DNA of 64,000 nucleotides from Synaphobranchus kaupii (lineage: Eukaryota; Chordata; Actinopteri; Anguilliformes; Synaphobranchidae): positions 39,868,945 to 39,932,944 of the forward strand of contig CM056387.1 of NCBI GenBank assembly GCA_029718625.1. The letters run 5' to 3'. Shown in pieces: positions 1 through 10,544 of this stretch. The notes below the pieces were generated by a model. It did not search any database, was not told the DNA's origin, and worked only from the letters and a program-made list of their open reading frames with translations. A program made the translations under genes and the position numbers. Position 1 is the stretch's first letter. The number at the start of each line of letters is the position of its first letter.

Positions 1-144
1 CTGATTATAATATTAAAGTTACACACTGATAAAGATTTGGCCCTCTCCCTGATTATAATATTAAAGTTACACACTGATAAAGATTTGGCCCTCTCCCTGA
101 TTATAATATTAAAGTTACGCACTGATAAAGATTTGGCCCTCTCC
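1..144. repeat. 48-bp tandem repeat, 3 copies, cut by window start
   Basis: Three near-identical 48-bp units start at 1, 49 and 97 and differ by a single base (acacac versus acgcac). The array probably continues to the left of the window. I see no gene or element in the following unique stretch, 145-730. Confidence 0.9.
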
Positions 145-730
145 GGTCTCACACAATGACAGGGAGAATAAAAACCGCTTATCTGATGTATTTAAATGTG
201 ACTCGCTCCCTGATTGAACACACCAAGATTACTGGTAATTTGAAAGGAAATAAGTGCATAAACAGTGGTCATCATATTGGCAGTGCAATCTCAGGGTAAT
301 TGAGATCTCTAGCGAGCGCTGCCACCGCAGTACAATACGGGACACAAAGCAGGATGTCATCGGGGTGCAGTCAGTCTCCTGTGCATCAGAGCCCACCAGC
401 ACATCCTTATACCATCTGCTAAGGCTAATGGGATGGATGACAATTGCATTACACCATTGCTATGATAAACAGATTAGTGTACCTACGTACTGCTGACTGC
501 CGACTGCCCGCCAAGTCAACCTTGTCATTTTGCAAACTCTTGTGTTATTGGGAGGCACAGGCACCTCGGCCCGACTTTATGACTTTTCATGAAGGTGAAA
601 AAATAAATAAATTTTTGGGAAAAATCGGCGCTGTGGTGTTACAGGGAACCTGAGGCAGAAACCGGATTGGCCGGCACAGGCGTGGAGAGATGAGAGACAC
701 GGTGGAGAAAGAAGGGGAGGGGGGAACAGG

Positions 731-930
731 GCACTAGCCAATAAGAAGAGAAGAGGAGCGGCACTAGCCAATAAGAAGAGAAGAGGAGCAGCACTAGCCA
801 ATAAGAAGAGAAGAGGAGCGGCACTAGCCAATAAGAAGAGAAGAGGAGCAGCACTAGCCAATAAGAAGAGAAGAGGAGCGGCACTAGCCAATAAGAAGAG
901 AAGAGGAGCAGCACTAGCCAATAAGAAGGG
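731..930. repeat. 30-bp minisatellite carrying CCAAT boxes
   Basis: There are about 6.7 copies of a 30-bp unit, starting at 731, 761, 791, 821, 851, 881 and 911. Each unit contains AGCCAATAAG, so a CCAAT box recurs at 738, 768, 798, 828, 858, 888 and 918. The open frames on the minus strand here are artefacts of a unit length divisible by three. Confidence 0.92.
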
Positions 931-960
931 GAAGACGACTGAGAAGGGAGGAGCAGGGAA

Positions 961-1412
961 GTGACTCAGGAACTGTGCTTCACCCGCTAAATGACCAGCA
1001 ATTTGTGACTCAGCAGGGGGGAAATAAACGAGTCTTTGAAACGGCGCGTTCCCCGTGACTCAGCAGACTTTAATAACCGCGCTCAGATCCGAGGGGAAGC
1101 CCCCCTTCCCCCAGAAGCGAAGGCTCTCGTTCACACACCCTCGCCTTCCTCTGTGAACTTCAAACGGCAGCGCACCCCCAGCCAAGCGGGTCACGCCACC
1201 GCTCCCCATCACCTGGGGGGAACCGTTGGTGACCCACAATAGACGCACCTGTGCAGGGGGGAGAGGGGAGGGGGGCTTACCCCTGTATTGGCCCAACCCC
1301 CATCCCCCATCCCCCATCCCCACAGAGCAGATGTGCCAACCGCCCAAACCCGTGGTGGCGATGCGTGTGCCAGATAGCAGCACTGCACCTTTTTTTTGAG
1401 TCGTGACTCTGC
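961..1412. promoter_or_regulatory. Cluster of AP-1/NF-E2/Nrf2-type motifs
   Basis: GTGACTCAGCA, a perfect NF-E2/antioxidant-response half (RTGACNNNGC), occurs at 1005-1015 and 1055-1065. GTGACTCTGC, which also fits, is at 1403-1412, and an AP-1-like GTGACTCAGG is at 961-970. The first three are about 44-50 bp apart and lie just right of the CCAAT array. The motifs are seen directly; their function is inference. Confidence 0.4.
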
Positions 1413-1596
1413 TACATAGATCAGCCAACAGAGAGCGCATTGCCATTTGATTCTCAGGTTTAGTCAAGATTGAACAGGAAGCCAAGCGTGTCCATCATCA
1501 AACCTACTCAGGAATTCACATCTAACGTACAACTAAATATCACAAGTAATGGTAAAATATAAAGAACTCAACGTTTAACCCAGGACTACACAACAC

Positions 1597-2430
1597 TATG
1601 TGCTGTTTAATGCCAACTCTCCTGTAGCATGCTATGTGCTGTTTAATGCTAACTCTCCTGTAGCACGCTATGTGCTGTTTAATGCTAACTCTCCTGTAGC
1701 ACACTATGTGCTGTTTAATGCTAACTCTCCTGTAGCACGCTATGTGCTGTTTAATGCTAACTCTCCTGTAGCACGCTATGTGCTGTTTAATGCTAACTCT
1801 CCTGTAGCACGCTATGTGCTGTTTAATGCTAACTCTCCTGTAGCACGCTATGTGCTGTTTAATGCTAACTCTCCTGTAGCACGCTATGTGCTGTTTAATG
1901 CTAACTCTCCTGTAGCACGCTATGTGCTGTTTAATGCTAACTCTCCTGTAGCACACTATGTGCTGTTTAATGCCAACTCTCCTGTAGCACGCTATGTGCA
2001 GTTTAATGCTAACTCTCCTGTAGCACACTATGTGCTGTTTAATGCCAACTCTCCTGTAGCACACTATGTGCTGTTTAATGCTAACTCTCCTGTAGCACGC
2101 TATGTGCAGTTTAATGCTAACTCTCCTGTAGCACGCTATGTGCTGTTTAATGCTAACTCTCCTGTAGCACACTATGTGCTGTTTAATGCTAACTCTCCTG
2201 TAGCACGCTATGTGCAGTTTAATGCTAACTCTCCTGTAGCACGCTATGTGCAGTTTAATGCTAACTCTCCTGTAGCACGCTATGTGCTGTTTAATGCTAA
2301 CTCTCCTGTAGCACGCTATGTGCAGTTTAATGCTAACTCTCCTGTAGCACACTATGTGCTGTTTAATGCTAACTCTCCTGTAGCACGCTATGTGCTGTTT
2401 AATGCTAACTCTCCTGTAGCACGCTATGTG
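1597..2430. repeat. 36-bp minisatellite, about 23 copies
   Basis: The 36-bp unit (TATGTGCTGTTTAATGCTAA plus 16 more bases) repeats from 1597 to 2424, with a partial copy after it. Variants alternate CTG/CAG, GCT/GCC and CACGC/CACAC. Because 36 is a multiple of three and the unit lacks stops, both strands stay open for about 300 codons. These repetitive ORFs are not genes. The array ends about 130 bp beyond the likely 3' end of the IFTAP transcript. Confidence 0.95.
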
Positions 2431-2561
2431 TTGTCCACCGAGAGCACCGTATGGCTTATAATTCCATCTAAGAGATGAGAAAAATTTCAATCACCTTTTA
2501 AAAAAAAAAAAGACTGCACAGAACACATTGACAGCAAAATAACAAGTAGAAACAGATACAA

Positions 2562-2567
2562 TTTATT
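2562..2567 (-). terminator. IFTAP: Candidate poly(A) signal of IFTAP
   Basis: AATAAA on the minus strand (TTTATT on plus), about 450 bp downstream of the IFTAP stop codon. It is the first canonical hexamer I noticed downstream of that stop. Confidence 0.45.
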
Positions 2568-2760
2568 ATACAACTATGTACCATGAATAAATGACTTCTC
2601 CTCTTCCAGGAACATTTCAAGATCTATTTCAGAGAAACAGGCAGTCACCGGAGAGCAGCACGGCATTGTACACAGAGCCATGAAATTAATTACAGTACAG
2701 AGCATTTACCCTGCGGGAGATTCACTGGCAGCTTTCAGGGGATGCGTCTCCATTACTGAA

Positions 2761-2848
2761 GCTGCACAGGGAGGAGAGTGCGTGTGGCGTGTGGCGTTAC
2801 TGATGCTGCACAGGGAGGAGAGTGCGTGTGGCGTGTGCCGTGATGCCA
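2761..2848. repeat. 44-bp direct duplication
   Basis: Two copies of a 44-bp unit beginning GCTGCACAGGGAGGAGAGTG start at 2761 and 2805, within the presumed IFTAP 3' UTR. Confidence 0.8.
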
Positions 2849-3017
2849 CGGGGACGTTTTCCTAGCCGCCATTTGCCCATTTTCTCCGAGGTGGAGGAAG
2901 TGCCCCGATCGCGTCCACAGGGGTGCTGCGGGTTTAACGCTGCGTCCAAACGGGACAAAGCTTAGAGAGAGAGCTCCACACGCCCTTCCCAGAGTCCCCG
3001 GGGCGGGGCGGGGCGGA

Positions 3018-3107
3018 TCACAGCACCGGGTGTTTTCGGGACAGCGCGACGTGATCGTAATCAAAGCTCACGTCTAAGCAGAACGGCAGGACCTCCTCAG
3101 CTTGGGC
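3018..3107 (-). CDS. IFTAP: IFTAP (C11orf74/NWC) terminal coding exon
   Basis: IFTAP is a small protein associated with the intraflagellar transport-A complex and ciliary trafficking. In mammals it lies next to RAG2 and is transcribed away from it. Here a very good acceptor on the minus strand (pyrimidine-rich TTCTGTCTCCTTCTCTCAG) is followed by 29 codons and a TGA at 3020-3018. The peptide contains EEVLPF, then SFDYDHVALSRKH, closely matching the mammalian C-terminal core EVQLF...FDYDNVMLTSK. The exon starts in phase 0 (GCC). The protein ends soon after this core, whereas mammalian IFTAP has an extra C-terminal stretch, so the fish protein is shorter at this end. Strand and position relative to RAG2 fit the mammalian arrangement. 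The peptide is seen; the family assignment rests on remembered homology and was not tested by search. Confidence 0.75.
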   Translation of the reverse strand, partial: AQAEEVLPFCLDVSFDYDHVALSRKHPVL

Positions 3108-3482
3108 CTGAGAGAAGGAGACAGAATCCCACGGCAACCGTGAGCGACAGAACCGCCACGGCAACACAAGAAAGAGGAACACTTAGCACTTGGAACGCAA
3201 ATCGTGCAACAACAACAGGTTCAGGAGTTCAGGATGTGAATTACGGTAAAATTACAGGAAAAGAACATATAATTGCGCACTCGCTGTATGTGCTTACCCG
3301 GGCACAGAGAGGGTGGAGTGCTAGGGTTCATGCCTCCCTCACCTGGCCGTTGGGGCGTGGCGATTGTGGGCGGGGCTCCAGGTGTGGCCGCGTGCAGAGC
3401 TCCAGCTGGGTGCGTCGGCGGAAAGAGGGCGTGTACGCGGGGGGGTCTTCCGCCACCTCGCCAGGGAGGGTAACACCTCCAG

Positions 3483-3510
3483 CAGAGAGAGGGGGGGGGG
3501 GGGGGGGGTG
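3483..3510. repeat. Poly-G tract
   Basis: An uninterrupted run of G on the plus strand. Similar poly-G or poly-C runs recur through the window (for example near 4020, 15429, 26310, 33310, 50060 and 61770). Such runs are prone to sequencing length error. Confidence 0.8.
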
Positions 3511-3611
3511 AGAGAGAGACGACCGTGACGATGACGTGAGAGATAATCCTGCACATTCACAGAGCGGTTAAGCAAATGCACCCTGATCACATGACGAGAG
3601 CCAATCTCCAT

Positions 3612-3646
3612 GTGTGACTTGTTTTAGCGGCTAAAACAAGTCACAC
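3612..3646. repeat. Perfect 16-bp inverted repeat with 3-nt loop
   Basis: The left arm GTGTGACTTGTTTTAG (3612-3627) is the exact reverse complement of 3631-3646, with CGG between them. It lies in the IFTAP intron between the terminal exon and the exon near 5.7 kb. No T-run or gene context suggests a known RNA. Confidence 0.9.
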
Positions 3647-4769
3647 GACCGGGGAATGCTCCGGAAAGTAGACCCAGCCCACAGATCTCCACCAACCACA
3701 GTCACACCACAATGGAATTACTCTTGGGTGTTTTTTGTATTTATTTTTGCTTTTTTTTGTATAAAATTTGAAAAGACTCTGAGAAGGAGTGAGGCCCATT
3801 ACTGAAAGAAGAGAACGTAAATAAATTAAAAAGTAGGGATTATTAAATATTGACAGTCCCCAACCGCTTCCTCAGACACTGCTAAGGAACCTCCATTAGC
3901 ACTTGGCAGCAATAAAGGCTGGAAATCTTAATTTAACAACTAATTACTCTCTCAGTAGAGCCCATTAATTAACAGGGCAGAAGAGGAGGCGATGGGCAAG
4001 TCCCTAAAGTGGGCGGGACGGGGTGGGGGGGGGGGCGTGTAGCTACATGGGGGGCTAACGCCCAGAGGGGTTTGCAGGTTCTCCTGCGGAGAGGTGGCAA
4101 GGAGACACAGCGCGCAGCTCCCTGCAGTCTCCTCCAGCAAGGCAGTCTTAGCAACGCTCGGATACGTCAAGGAGAAATTTCAGAAATACAACCGCACCGC
4201 ACATAATCGTTCTTCTTCGATCTGTTCTTGGCTGGCGGACGCAATGCAGAGCACGATATTACACTGAACTATAGGGGGGGGTGGGTTGTGATAAAAAAGA
4301 TGAAAAAAGTAATTAAAAATCCCCGAGTAAGCTCTCGCACGTGCAGGGCAGAGCATTGTTGCCGAGACTGTGCTCAAGCATTCCACACGATACCCAACAC
4401 TTAAGATCCATCGATCCTGCACTAAAACTCATTAAGATCTCCGCATATTTACCCTCAACCTTTTTTCTTTTTTCTCCTCCAGCTGATGAGGATGAATAAT
4501 CATATATGCTAATGAGGGCCAGAGATCAGGACCTGGAGCCCCTCCCAAACTCAGCTCAGGCTGACAGCATCCATGATTTTTACGCGGCTCGACACAAACC
4601 TCAGCCATCGTCACCACCGACCCCCAAGCCCACGCCCGCCCCAGGAAATTAGCACATAAGCCTGGGCCAATGAAACCCCCCCCCCCCCATCCTGAACAAG
4701 ATGTTGGGGGCAAGAGAGAGTAGGAAGGTAGCTGTAGAACCTATATGAGGAGGTCTTGGGGGGGGCCTG

Positions 4770-5060
4770 ATTTATTAAAGGTCATGACAATTAAAAGTGC
4801 GTCTGGTCTAATTGCAAGGGAGCGTGCTCCGTTATTTCCGTTAATGACGATGACGTGCGCATTAAAGCGCGTGGTACCCGTGATTGCCCTGGCCCCAAAT
4901 ATATGAGGTCACTGCCTACATTTGCACGCACTGAATATGCATAATGAATGGTAATATATTTAAATGAGCTGGAATGATGGCCCTAATTTGTAATAATACA
5001 CACATGATATTCACTAAACCATGTTAACGTTCGTTAAGGTGAAGCTCAAATGCCTTACAA
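4770..5060. other. AT-rich single-copy stretch, possible conserved non-coding element
   Basis: This unique sequence has clustered homeodomain or POU-type words (TAATTGCAA, ATATGCATAATGAATGG, TTTAAATGAG, several ATTAA/TTAAT) and no repeats, in contrast to its flanks. That is the texture expected of a teleost enhancer. No gene is seen from 3650 to 5670 apart from this. The enhancer call is inference from base composition and motifs only. Confidence 0.25.
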
Positions 5061-5678
5061 GCTTGTGGATAAAACGCTGAATAAAATTAGCATCTAATAT
5101 GGAAAACATGTATATTAATTGCTGATGTTGTCCTTTTTAAATGTATTTATCTTTTAAGCATTCTGAAAACCTTTGTTGCTTGCCTCTTTGATTAAAGAAA
5201 GCACTCTCCATGAAATAACATTGCAAGCTCCAATCAATACTGTGCAGCAAAAAGTAGTTTTCCTATTTTAACTTTATAAGATTATTTATTTTACAATATT
5301 ACTGTACAAAGATAATCTTCTTAAGTGTTTCAAAATATAGGAAATCTAGGCCACTCCAAACTTAAATCAATAAGAGATTAAAAGGACAACATAATATCTT
5401 ACAAAGAACAATGGTTTTTAAATCTTTTTTTTAATATTTCAGATTATTTCCATAATTTCAAAGAGACCATTTAGACTTGTAGAATATATGTTGTTAATCA
5501 CAGTCCTTTTCTTTGAGTGTACAGTTGTTTTGACATCCTAGTTATAAACGGCAGTATTCAATAAAATTCAATAAAACCATTTTTTTAATGCTAGTGGGTA
5601 AAATGCATTTTTTTAAAAAAGCTTTTATTGAATTGCTTTTGCAGCAAATTCCTCAAACTGAAAGTTGAAGGGAATTAC

Positions 5679-5736
5679 CTGCTGCAAGATCCTTCTTGAG
5701 CTGGCTGCAGTCTGTGTGTTCGAGGTAGCTGTCAAA
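5679..5736 (-). CDS. IFTAP: IFTAP internal exon (boundaries and frame tentative)
   Basis: On the minus strand a T-rich tract ending TTTTTGCAG precedes a 58-bp segment that ends GCAGCAG|GTAATT, a good donor. A second acceptor, TTTGACAG, would start the exon at 5728 and leave 50 bp. Two frames are open. One reads LTATSNTQTAASSRRILQQ and joins the terminal exon in phase 0, giving ILQQ-AQAEEVLPF, which parallels the mammalian TEEILGDEVQLF. The other begins FDSYLEHTD, resembling the mammalian VDNFLDLED, but would meet a stop if joined directly to the terminal exon. I favour the first frame. Placement between exons of the same gene on the same strand supports a real exon. Confidence 0.5.
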
Positions 5737-6236
5737 CTGCAAAAACATTATAATAATATACATACATAAACAGAACATTTGAGAGTTCTTATAGTACATT
5801 TATGTTTATTAACAAGGGGCTCAGACTTAGGGGGGGGATTATATTAATATCCATGAATATCCACAGCCATTAATATGTCGCACATTTGCAGAAAATATTT
5901 ATGCTGGAAAACAAAGCACTGTCCCACTGACATTGTTCTGAATAAATCAGTCAAGCATACTTTCATAATTTACACATAAATATATTACTTGTAAAATATT
6001 TCTTTACAACAAAAACTATGAAATCATTTTTGGAAAAGAAATGGGAGAATTTTTTGGTCGTGCTGCAGGGGTGCATTCTGGGACGTGGAAGGCCCTGATG
6101 AGGCTTCAGTGCTGAGTGGATCCACCCCATAGATGCCACGCCCATTTCCACCCTCATCCCCACCTGTACTCTGCCTGGAGGTTGAAGCTCTCCGTCTCCC
6201 TGCCTTCCTACAACCGGCCCTCCATCCACCACCAGC

Positions 6237-6695
6237 TGCAACCACAACAGGAGGATATCGGGTTTAGTCCTTACAAAACACAACCACAACAGCACGTTAC
6301 TGGAGGATATCAGGTTTAGTCCTTACAAAACACAACCACAACAGCACGTTACTGGAGGATATCAGGTTTAGTCCTTACAAAACACAACCACAACAGCACG
6401 TTACTGGAGGATATTGGGTTTAGTCCTTACAAAACACAACCACAACAGCACGTTACTGGAGGATATCGGGTTTAGTCCTTACAAAACACAACCACAACAG
6501 CACGTTACTGGAGGATATCGGGTTTAGTCCTTACAAAACACAACCACAACAGCACGTTACTGGAGGATATCGGGTTTAGTCCTTACAAAACACAACCACA
6601 ACAGCACGTTACTGGAGGATATCGGGTTTAGTCCTTACAAAACACAACCACAACAGCACGTTACTGGAGGATATCGGGTTTAGTCCTTACAAAGC
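6237..6695. repeat. 52-bp minisatellite, about 8.5 copies
   Basis: The unit contains GGATATCGGGTTTAGTCCTT and ACAACCACAACAGCACG, with starts spaced 52 bp apart (GAGGATAT at 6251, 6303, 6355 and so on). Copies differ at TATCGG/TATCAG/TATTGG. The array lies in the large IFTAP intron. Confidence 0.93.
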
Positions 6696-7037
6696 ACAAC
6701 AACAGGGCGTTACACCTGGTTAAAACATCGCCTGTGAAAAGATAATATACTCATCTTGGGATGAAAAACTATATGGGGGATATTTTTGAGCTGGTGATTC
6801 TAACCAACCTTATAGCAACGGAGATATGAACCACAAATCATGGTAACCATGGAAACAACAAATTGTTTGCACACCGTGTGCACACTGCCTCGGCATTTAC
6901 TTCCATCATTTACGGCTGTTTTTTCCAAAAAATAAAAAAAGGAAAACCTCTCGGCCGCAGCTCCCATTGTGTCGTCTTTTTTTCTTTTTTTTTTTGCTGA
7001 ATTGGTTATTTTTTCATGATCAGGTTAGGTGTTTATA

Positions 7038-8203
7038 CAGTGCCTTGCGAAAGTATTCACCCCCCTAGGCATTTTTCCTATTTTGTTGCAGTACAACCTG
7101 TAATTTAAATAGATTTTTATTTGGATTTTATGTAATGGACCAACACAAAATAGTCCAAATAGGTGAAGTGAAATGAAAAAAAAAACTTGTTTTAAAAAAT
7201 TTTAAAAAAATTAAAAACTGAAAAGTGGTACGTGCATATGTATTCACCCCCTTTGCTTTAATGTATTTTTAAAGTATCATATTTAATATTTGGTCGCATA
7301 TCCTTTGCATGCTGTTACTTCCTGAAGTCTGTGACCCATCAACATCAAAAGACTCTCGATATCTTATTTTCAGGTACTGTTACAAGCGATACTATAACCT
7401 CTCTGCATTTGAATGGATCTCTATGGAAATTGGGGGGTGAGACTAGATTCAGATGTAAATTACACTGGTACAGTATGGAACACATGACTGGCTAAATGGC
7501 AGTAAGTCATCAAGGGTCTAAGGTATCAAACGAGCCCCAAACCATCACTCTGCGGCCACATATGGAGTAGATGTGGATGGATCACTGCAAGGGTTATTTC
7601 TCCTGACTCATTTTCCTATAAAACTCTATGGGGAAAAAAGTCAGGAGAAGAAACCCTTAAAGTGATCCATCCACATCTACTCCATATGTGGCCGCAGAGT
7701 GATGGTTTGGGGCTCGTTTGATACCTTAGACCCTTGATGACTTACTGCCATTTAGCCAGTCATGTGTTCCATACTGTACCAGCGTAATTTACATCTGAAT
7801 CTAGTCTCACCCCCCAATTCCCATAGAGATCCATTCAAATGCAGAGAGGTTATAGTATCGCTTGTAACAGTACCTGATATCGAGTCTTTTGATGTTGATG
7901 GGTCACAGACTTCAGGAAGTAACAACATGCAAAGGATATGCGACCAAATATTAAATATGATACTTTAAAAATACATTAAAGCAAAGGGGGTGAATACATA
8001 TGCACGTACCACTTTTCAGTTTTTAAATTTTTTTTTATTTTTTAAAACAAGTTTTCTTTTTCTTTTTTTTTCCATTTCACTTCACCAATTCGGACTATTT
8101 TGTGTAAGGCCATTACATAAAATCCAAATAAAAATCAATTTAAATTACAGGTTGTAATGCAACAAAATAGGAAAAATGCCATGAATACTTTCGCAAGGCA
8201 CTG
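7038..8203. mobile_element. Tc1/mariner-type foldback element, near-complete palindrome
   Basis: The ends read CAGTGCCTTGCGAAAGTATT, the terminal motif typical of fish Tc1-like transposons, and are flanked by the TA target duplication (7036-7037 and 8204-8205). There is no transposase frame. The right half is the reverse complement of the left half almost throughout: ends, inner TATTCACCCCCTTTGC, AGTGATGGTTTGGGGCTCG, and TCTCCTGACT/AGTCAGGAGA beside a central spacer of about 30 nt at 7609-7638. The arms are about 560 bp with few mismatches and small indels. It lies in an IFTAP intron. It is probably a non-autonomous derivative mobilised by a Tc1 transposase. Confidence 0.9.
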
Positions 8204-8243
8204 TATGTGCTTATATGCCTGGCCAATTCTGTCCACTGATAAC

Positions 8244-8315
8244 GAGCTTACTCCAGCGTATATCTGTGAGCTTACTCCAGCGTATATCTGTGAGCTTACT
8301 CCAGCGTATATCTGT
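8244..8315. repeat. 24-bp tandem repeat, 3 copies
   Basis: Three perfect or near-perfect copies of a unit beginning GAGCTTACTCCAGCGTATAT, 40 bp right of the Tc1-type element. The stretch 8316-9300 is otherwise unique, with no exon recognised. Confidence 0.9.
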
Positions 8316-9328
8316 GGCGTCTCCCGGGTTTTAAAAGCCTGATCCAAGCCTTCAGCTTCCAACTGCTTTCTAATGCCCGGCCACATTTATTAAAACCTGC
8401 TCAGGTTTCACATCCCCACAATGCAAGGGTTTTTGGGGGAAATTCTAGCACAGAACAGCAAGGACTTCAAACAGCTTGCAATTGCACAGAAAGCTGGTGA
8501 TTTGAATCACTCCAACTCCCAGGGATGTACAAAGCCTTTAGTCTTACAGTACTGTGCAAGAAGCGACAATCCTGTCAAAACAGGGTCCTGCATTTAGATT
8601 AGTTTAATATTAAAATATTCTATAGCGTATAAAACATCATGCTTGAATGATGGAACCTGCAATCAGTGTGTGGTTCTGTGTAAACAAGGACTGACTGGAT
8701 CAAGGCATCCTCACACACACATATGAGTGAATTACCCCCATTATTATTACCCATCATTACCCATTATTATGCACACGGTTCTTAGGCCTCTCCTTCATGC
8801 ATACAGATACAGATGAGAAATAAACTGACTGCATGGCCTACAAACCATCTACTCATCTACAAAACACCAACTGATCTACAAACCAACTACTAATCTACAA
8901 AATAGCTACACATCTACAAACGACCCACAGATCTACAAAACACCTACTTATTGGTTTTGTGAGGACAGAGAGCAGAAGATGGGGCGGGGGGGTGTCACAA
9001 AGAGAGCGAGACGGAGAGGGGGGGGAGGAGTTATTAACCAATTACAGTGTAAGATCACATATGTGACTGGAATGTGCTTAACTGCACATTTGAATGCTGA
9101 TGTAACAATCACTGCTGGTCATTCTAGAACACCGACTGAAAAAACATTCCAAAAAAAAAAACAACAACTCTTCAAAGGGTTAAGTCTCTGGGCAGAGTTT
9201 CAGTGCAGGGAAGCAAATCCATAAGTCCATGACCTCTGCCTGATCTGCGGGAAGCTCCCTGCTTCTCTGCTCCTCTCCTCTCCTCCGGCATCTCTCCACA
9301 GCTCCGTCTCTCCCTCCCTCGCTCTCAC

Positions 9329-9370
9329 GGGGGAGAGGATGGTGTGCAGAAGACGTGCCCGTCACGCCCC
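9329..9370 (-). CDS. IFTAP: IFTAP internal exon (3' boundary tentative)
   Basis: On the minus strand the acceptor TTGCTCTACCTGCAG is followed by codons that continue the frame of the exon at 9658-9736 (split codon G|GG). They read GGVTGTSSAHHPLP, which resembles the mammalian IFTAP stretch RGVFGTDSSENIF just after the FTHLS motif. A strong donor, GTGAGA, follows at 9328 (phase 1). With this donor, the 50-bp form of the next exon (5728-5679) keeps the frame to the terminal exon. The frame also stays open further, to a weaker GTCATG donor at 9234, which would add an Arg/Glu-rich segment. I cannot decide between the two. Confidence 0.45.
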
Positions 9371-9657
9371 CTGCAGGTAGAGCAAGTGAGAGGGACATCG
9401 AACAATACACACGCGCAGTGTAAACACTACATAAACAGCACCAAAACCACTGCAATACACTACTAGATGCTCTTATCCAGCCATTTAATAATACGACACA
9501 ATATAAATGCATTCATATAAATGCCCATGTGAGCATCAGTGGTGTGGACCAGGCTAACAGCACTCCTAGACTACAGACAGTGTACATAAAACCAGCCTGT
9601 GATATATGCTTATCTCCTAGCTGCAGCCTTGGAAAGGACAGGCCTGCTGGGGCTCAC

Positions 9658-9736
9658 CTGTGGACAGGTGAGTGAAAGAAGCCAGAAAGGGCTCACAGGT
9701 GTGCTCTGTGGAGTGGCAGGTGAGCTCCAGGGGGTC
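9658..9736 (-). CDS. IFTAP: IFTAP N-terminal-region exon with FTHLS motif
   Basis: Minus-strand translation gives LTCHSTEHTCEPFLASFTHL, aligning with the mammalian IFTAP N-terminal core LNCHEQTYDEEFLNTFTHLS. The exon ends TCCACAG|GTGAGC, a consensus donor in phase 1. The likely acceptor is CACGCCCCAG at 9737, although its pyrimidine tract is poor and the start could lie further out. Just upstream (9748-9944) a 67-bp tandem duplication disturbs the region. The start codon should lie in an upstream exon, between here and about 13.3 kb, that I could not find. The FTHLS block together with the FDYDHV block of the terminal exon makes the identification fairly secure. Confidence 0.65.
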
Positions 9737-9747
9737 CTGGGGCGTGG

Positions 9748-9944
9748 CACTACCACGGGCATTCTGCATAACCGGACTCACCTGAGCGGGAGGACCAAGA
9801 CACCATAGAATGAGAGAGGAGCACTACCACAGACATTCTGCATCACCTGAGCAAGAGGACCAAGACACCATAGAATGAGAGAGGAGCACTATCACAGGCA
9901 TTCTGCATCAGCTGAGCGGGAGGACCAAGACACCATAGAATGAG
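9748..9944. repeat. Tandem repeat of about 67 bp, nearly 3 copies
   Basis: The repeat carries ATTCTGCAT and AGGACCAAGACACCATAGAA blocks with slight divergence. It directly abuts an IFTAP exon. Confidence 0.85.
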
Positions 9945-10172
9945 GAGAAAAGGACAAAGAGGATGGAAGAGAAGGTCGTGAGAAAGAGAGCGAGAAAGAG
10001 GAAGAGAATGAGAGGGAGACAAGAGAGGGGGAGAGAAAAAGAGAGAGGGAGGGAAAGAGAAGAGGGAAAAAGGGAAAGAAAAAAGGATGAGAGTGTAAGA
10101 GAGAAACACACAGATACAGAGTGAGAGAGGGGGGAGAGGGAAAGAGAGAGGGAGAGAAAGAGAGAGTGCATA
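9945..10172. repeat. Purine-rich (GA-type) simple-sequence tract
   Basis: About 230 bp of nearly pure A/G on the plus strand, with irregular GAGA/GGGA runs. Minus-strand ORFs rich in Ser/Leu/Pro here are low-complexity artefacts. Confidence 0.85.
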
Positions 10173-10544
10173 TACTCATGGGAGCAAAACGGCGTGCTCG
10201 ATTGTTCACCTCCAGCAGACAAGAGGTCAATCATCATAAAACGAAAAGAGCGGCAGCCACTCAGGCCAGAATTACCCAGACTTATCACTCAGATACTCTG
10301 CTAAATTTACAATTAGGAGGAGGTGATTATGGCAGCATTAAAAAGTCATAAACACTGCAGCAGCAAAGCCACGGAGGAAGAGTGGAGCTGTCGCCTCTTC
10401 ATTCATCAAAAGCGTTCCTTCCGGGGAGATGGGCGAATCGTGGGAACATTAAGTGGAACAGAAACAGGTGCCAACGTACTCTAATTACTCTGTTCTATCA
10501 ATTATACAATACAAAAGAGGCGAATGGCCGCCGGACACAGCCGC

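Noticed and set aside
1540..2490. Long repetitive frames on both strands (about 300 codons each)
   Set aside because: A 36-bp unit without stops forces both strands open. There is no independent coding signal or splice context.
6168..6239. Possible 72-bp IFTAP exon (acceptor GTGGTTGCAG, donor ACAG|GTGGGG)
   Set aside because: The splice signals are weak, one end is inside the 52-bp array, and no phase joins it in frame between the better-supported exons.
7762..7968. Short frame inside the palindromic Tc1-type element as a transposase remnant
   Set aside because: It shows no helix-turn-helix or DDE-type motifs and is mirrored by the opposite arm. The element looks non-autonomous.
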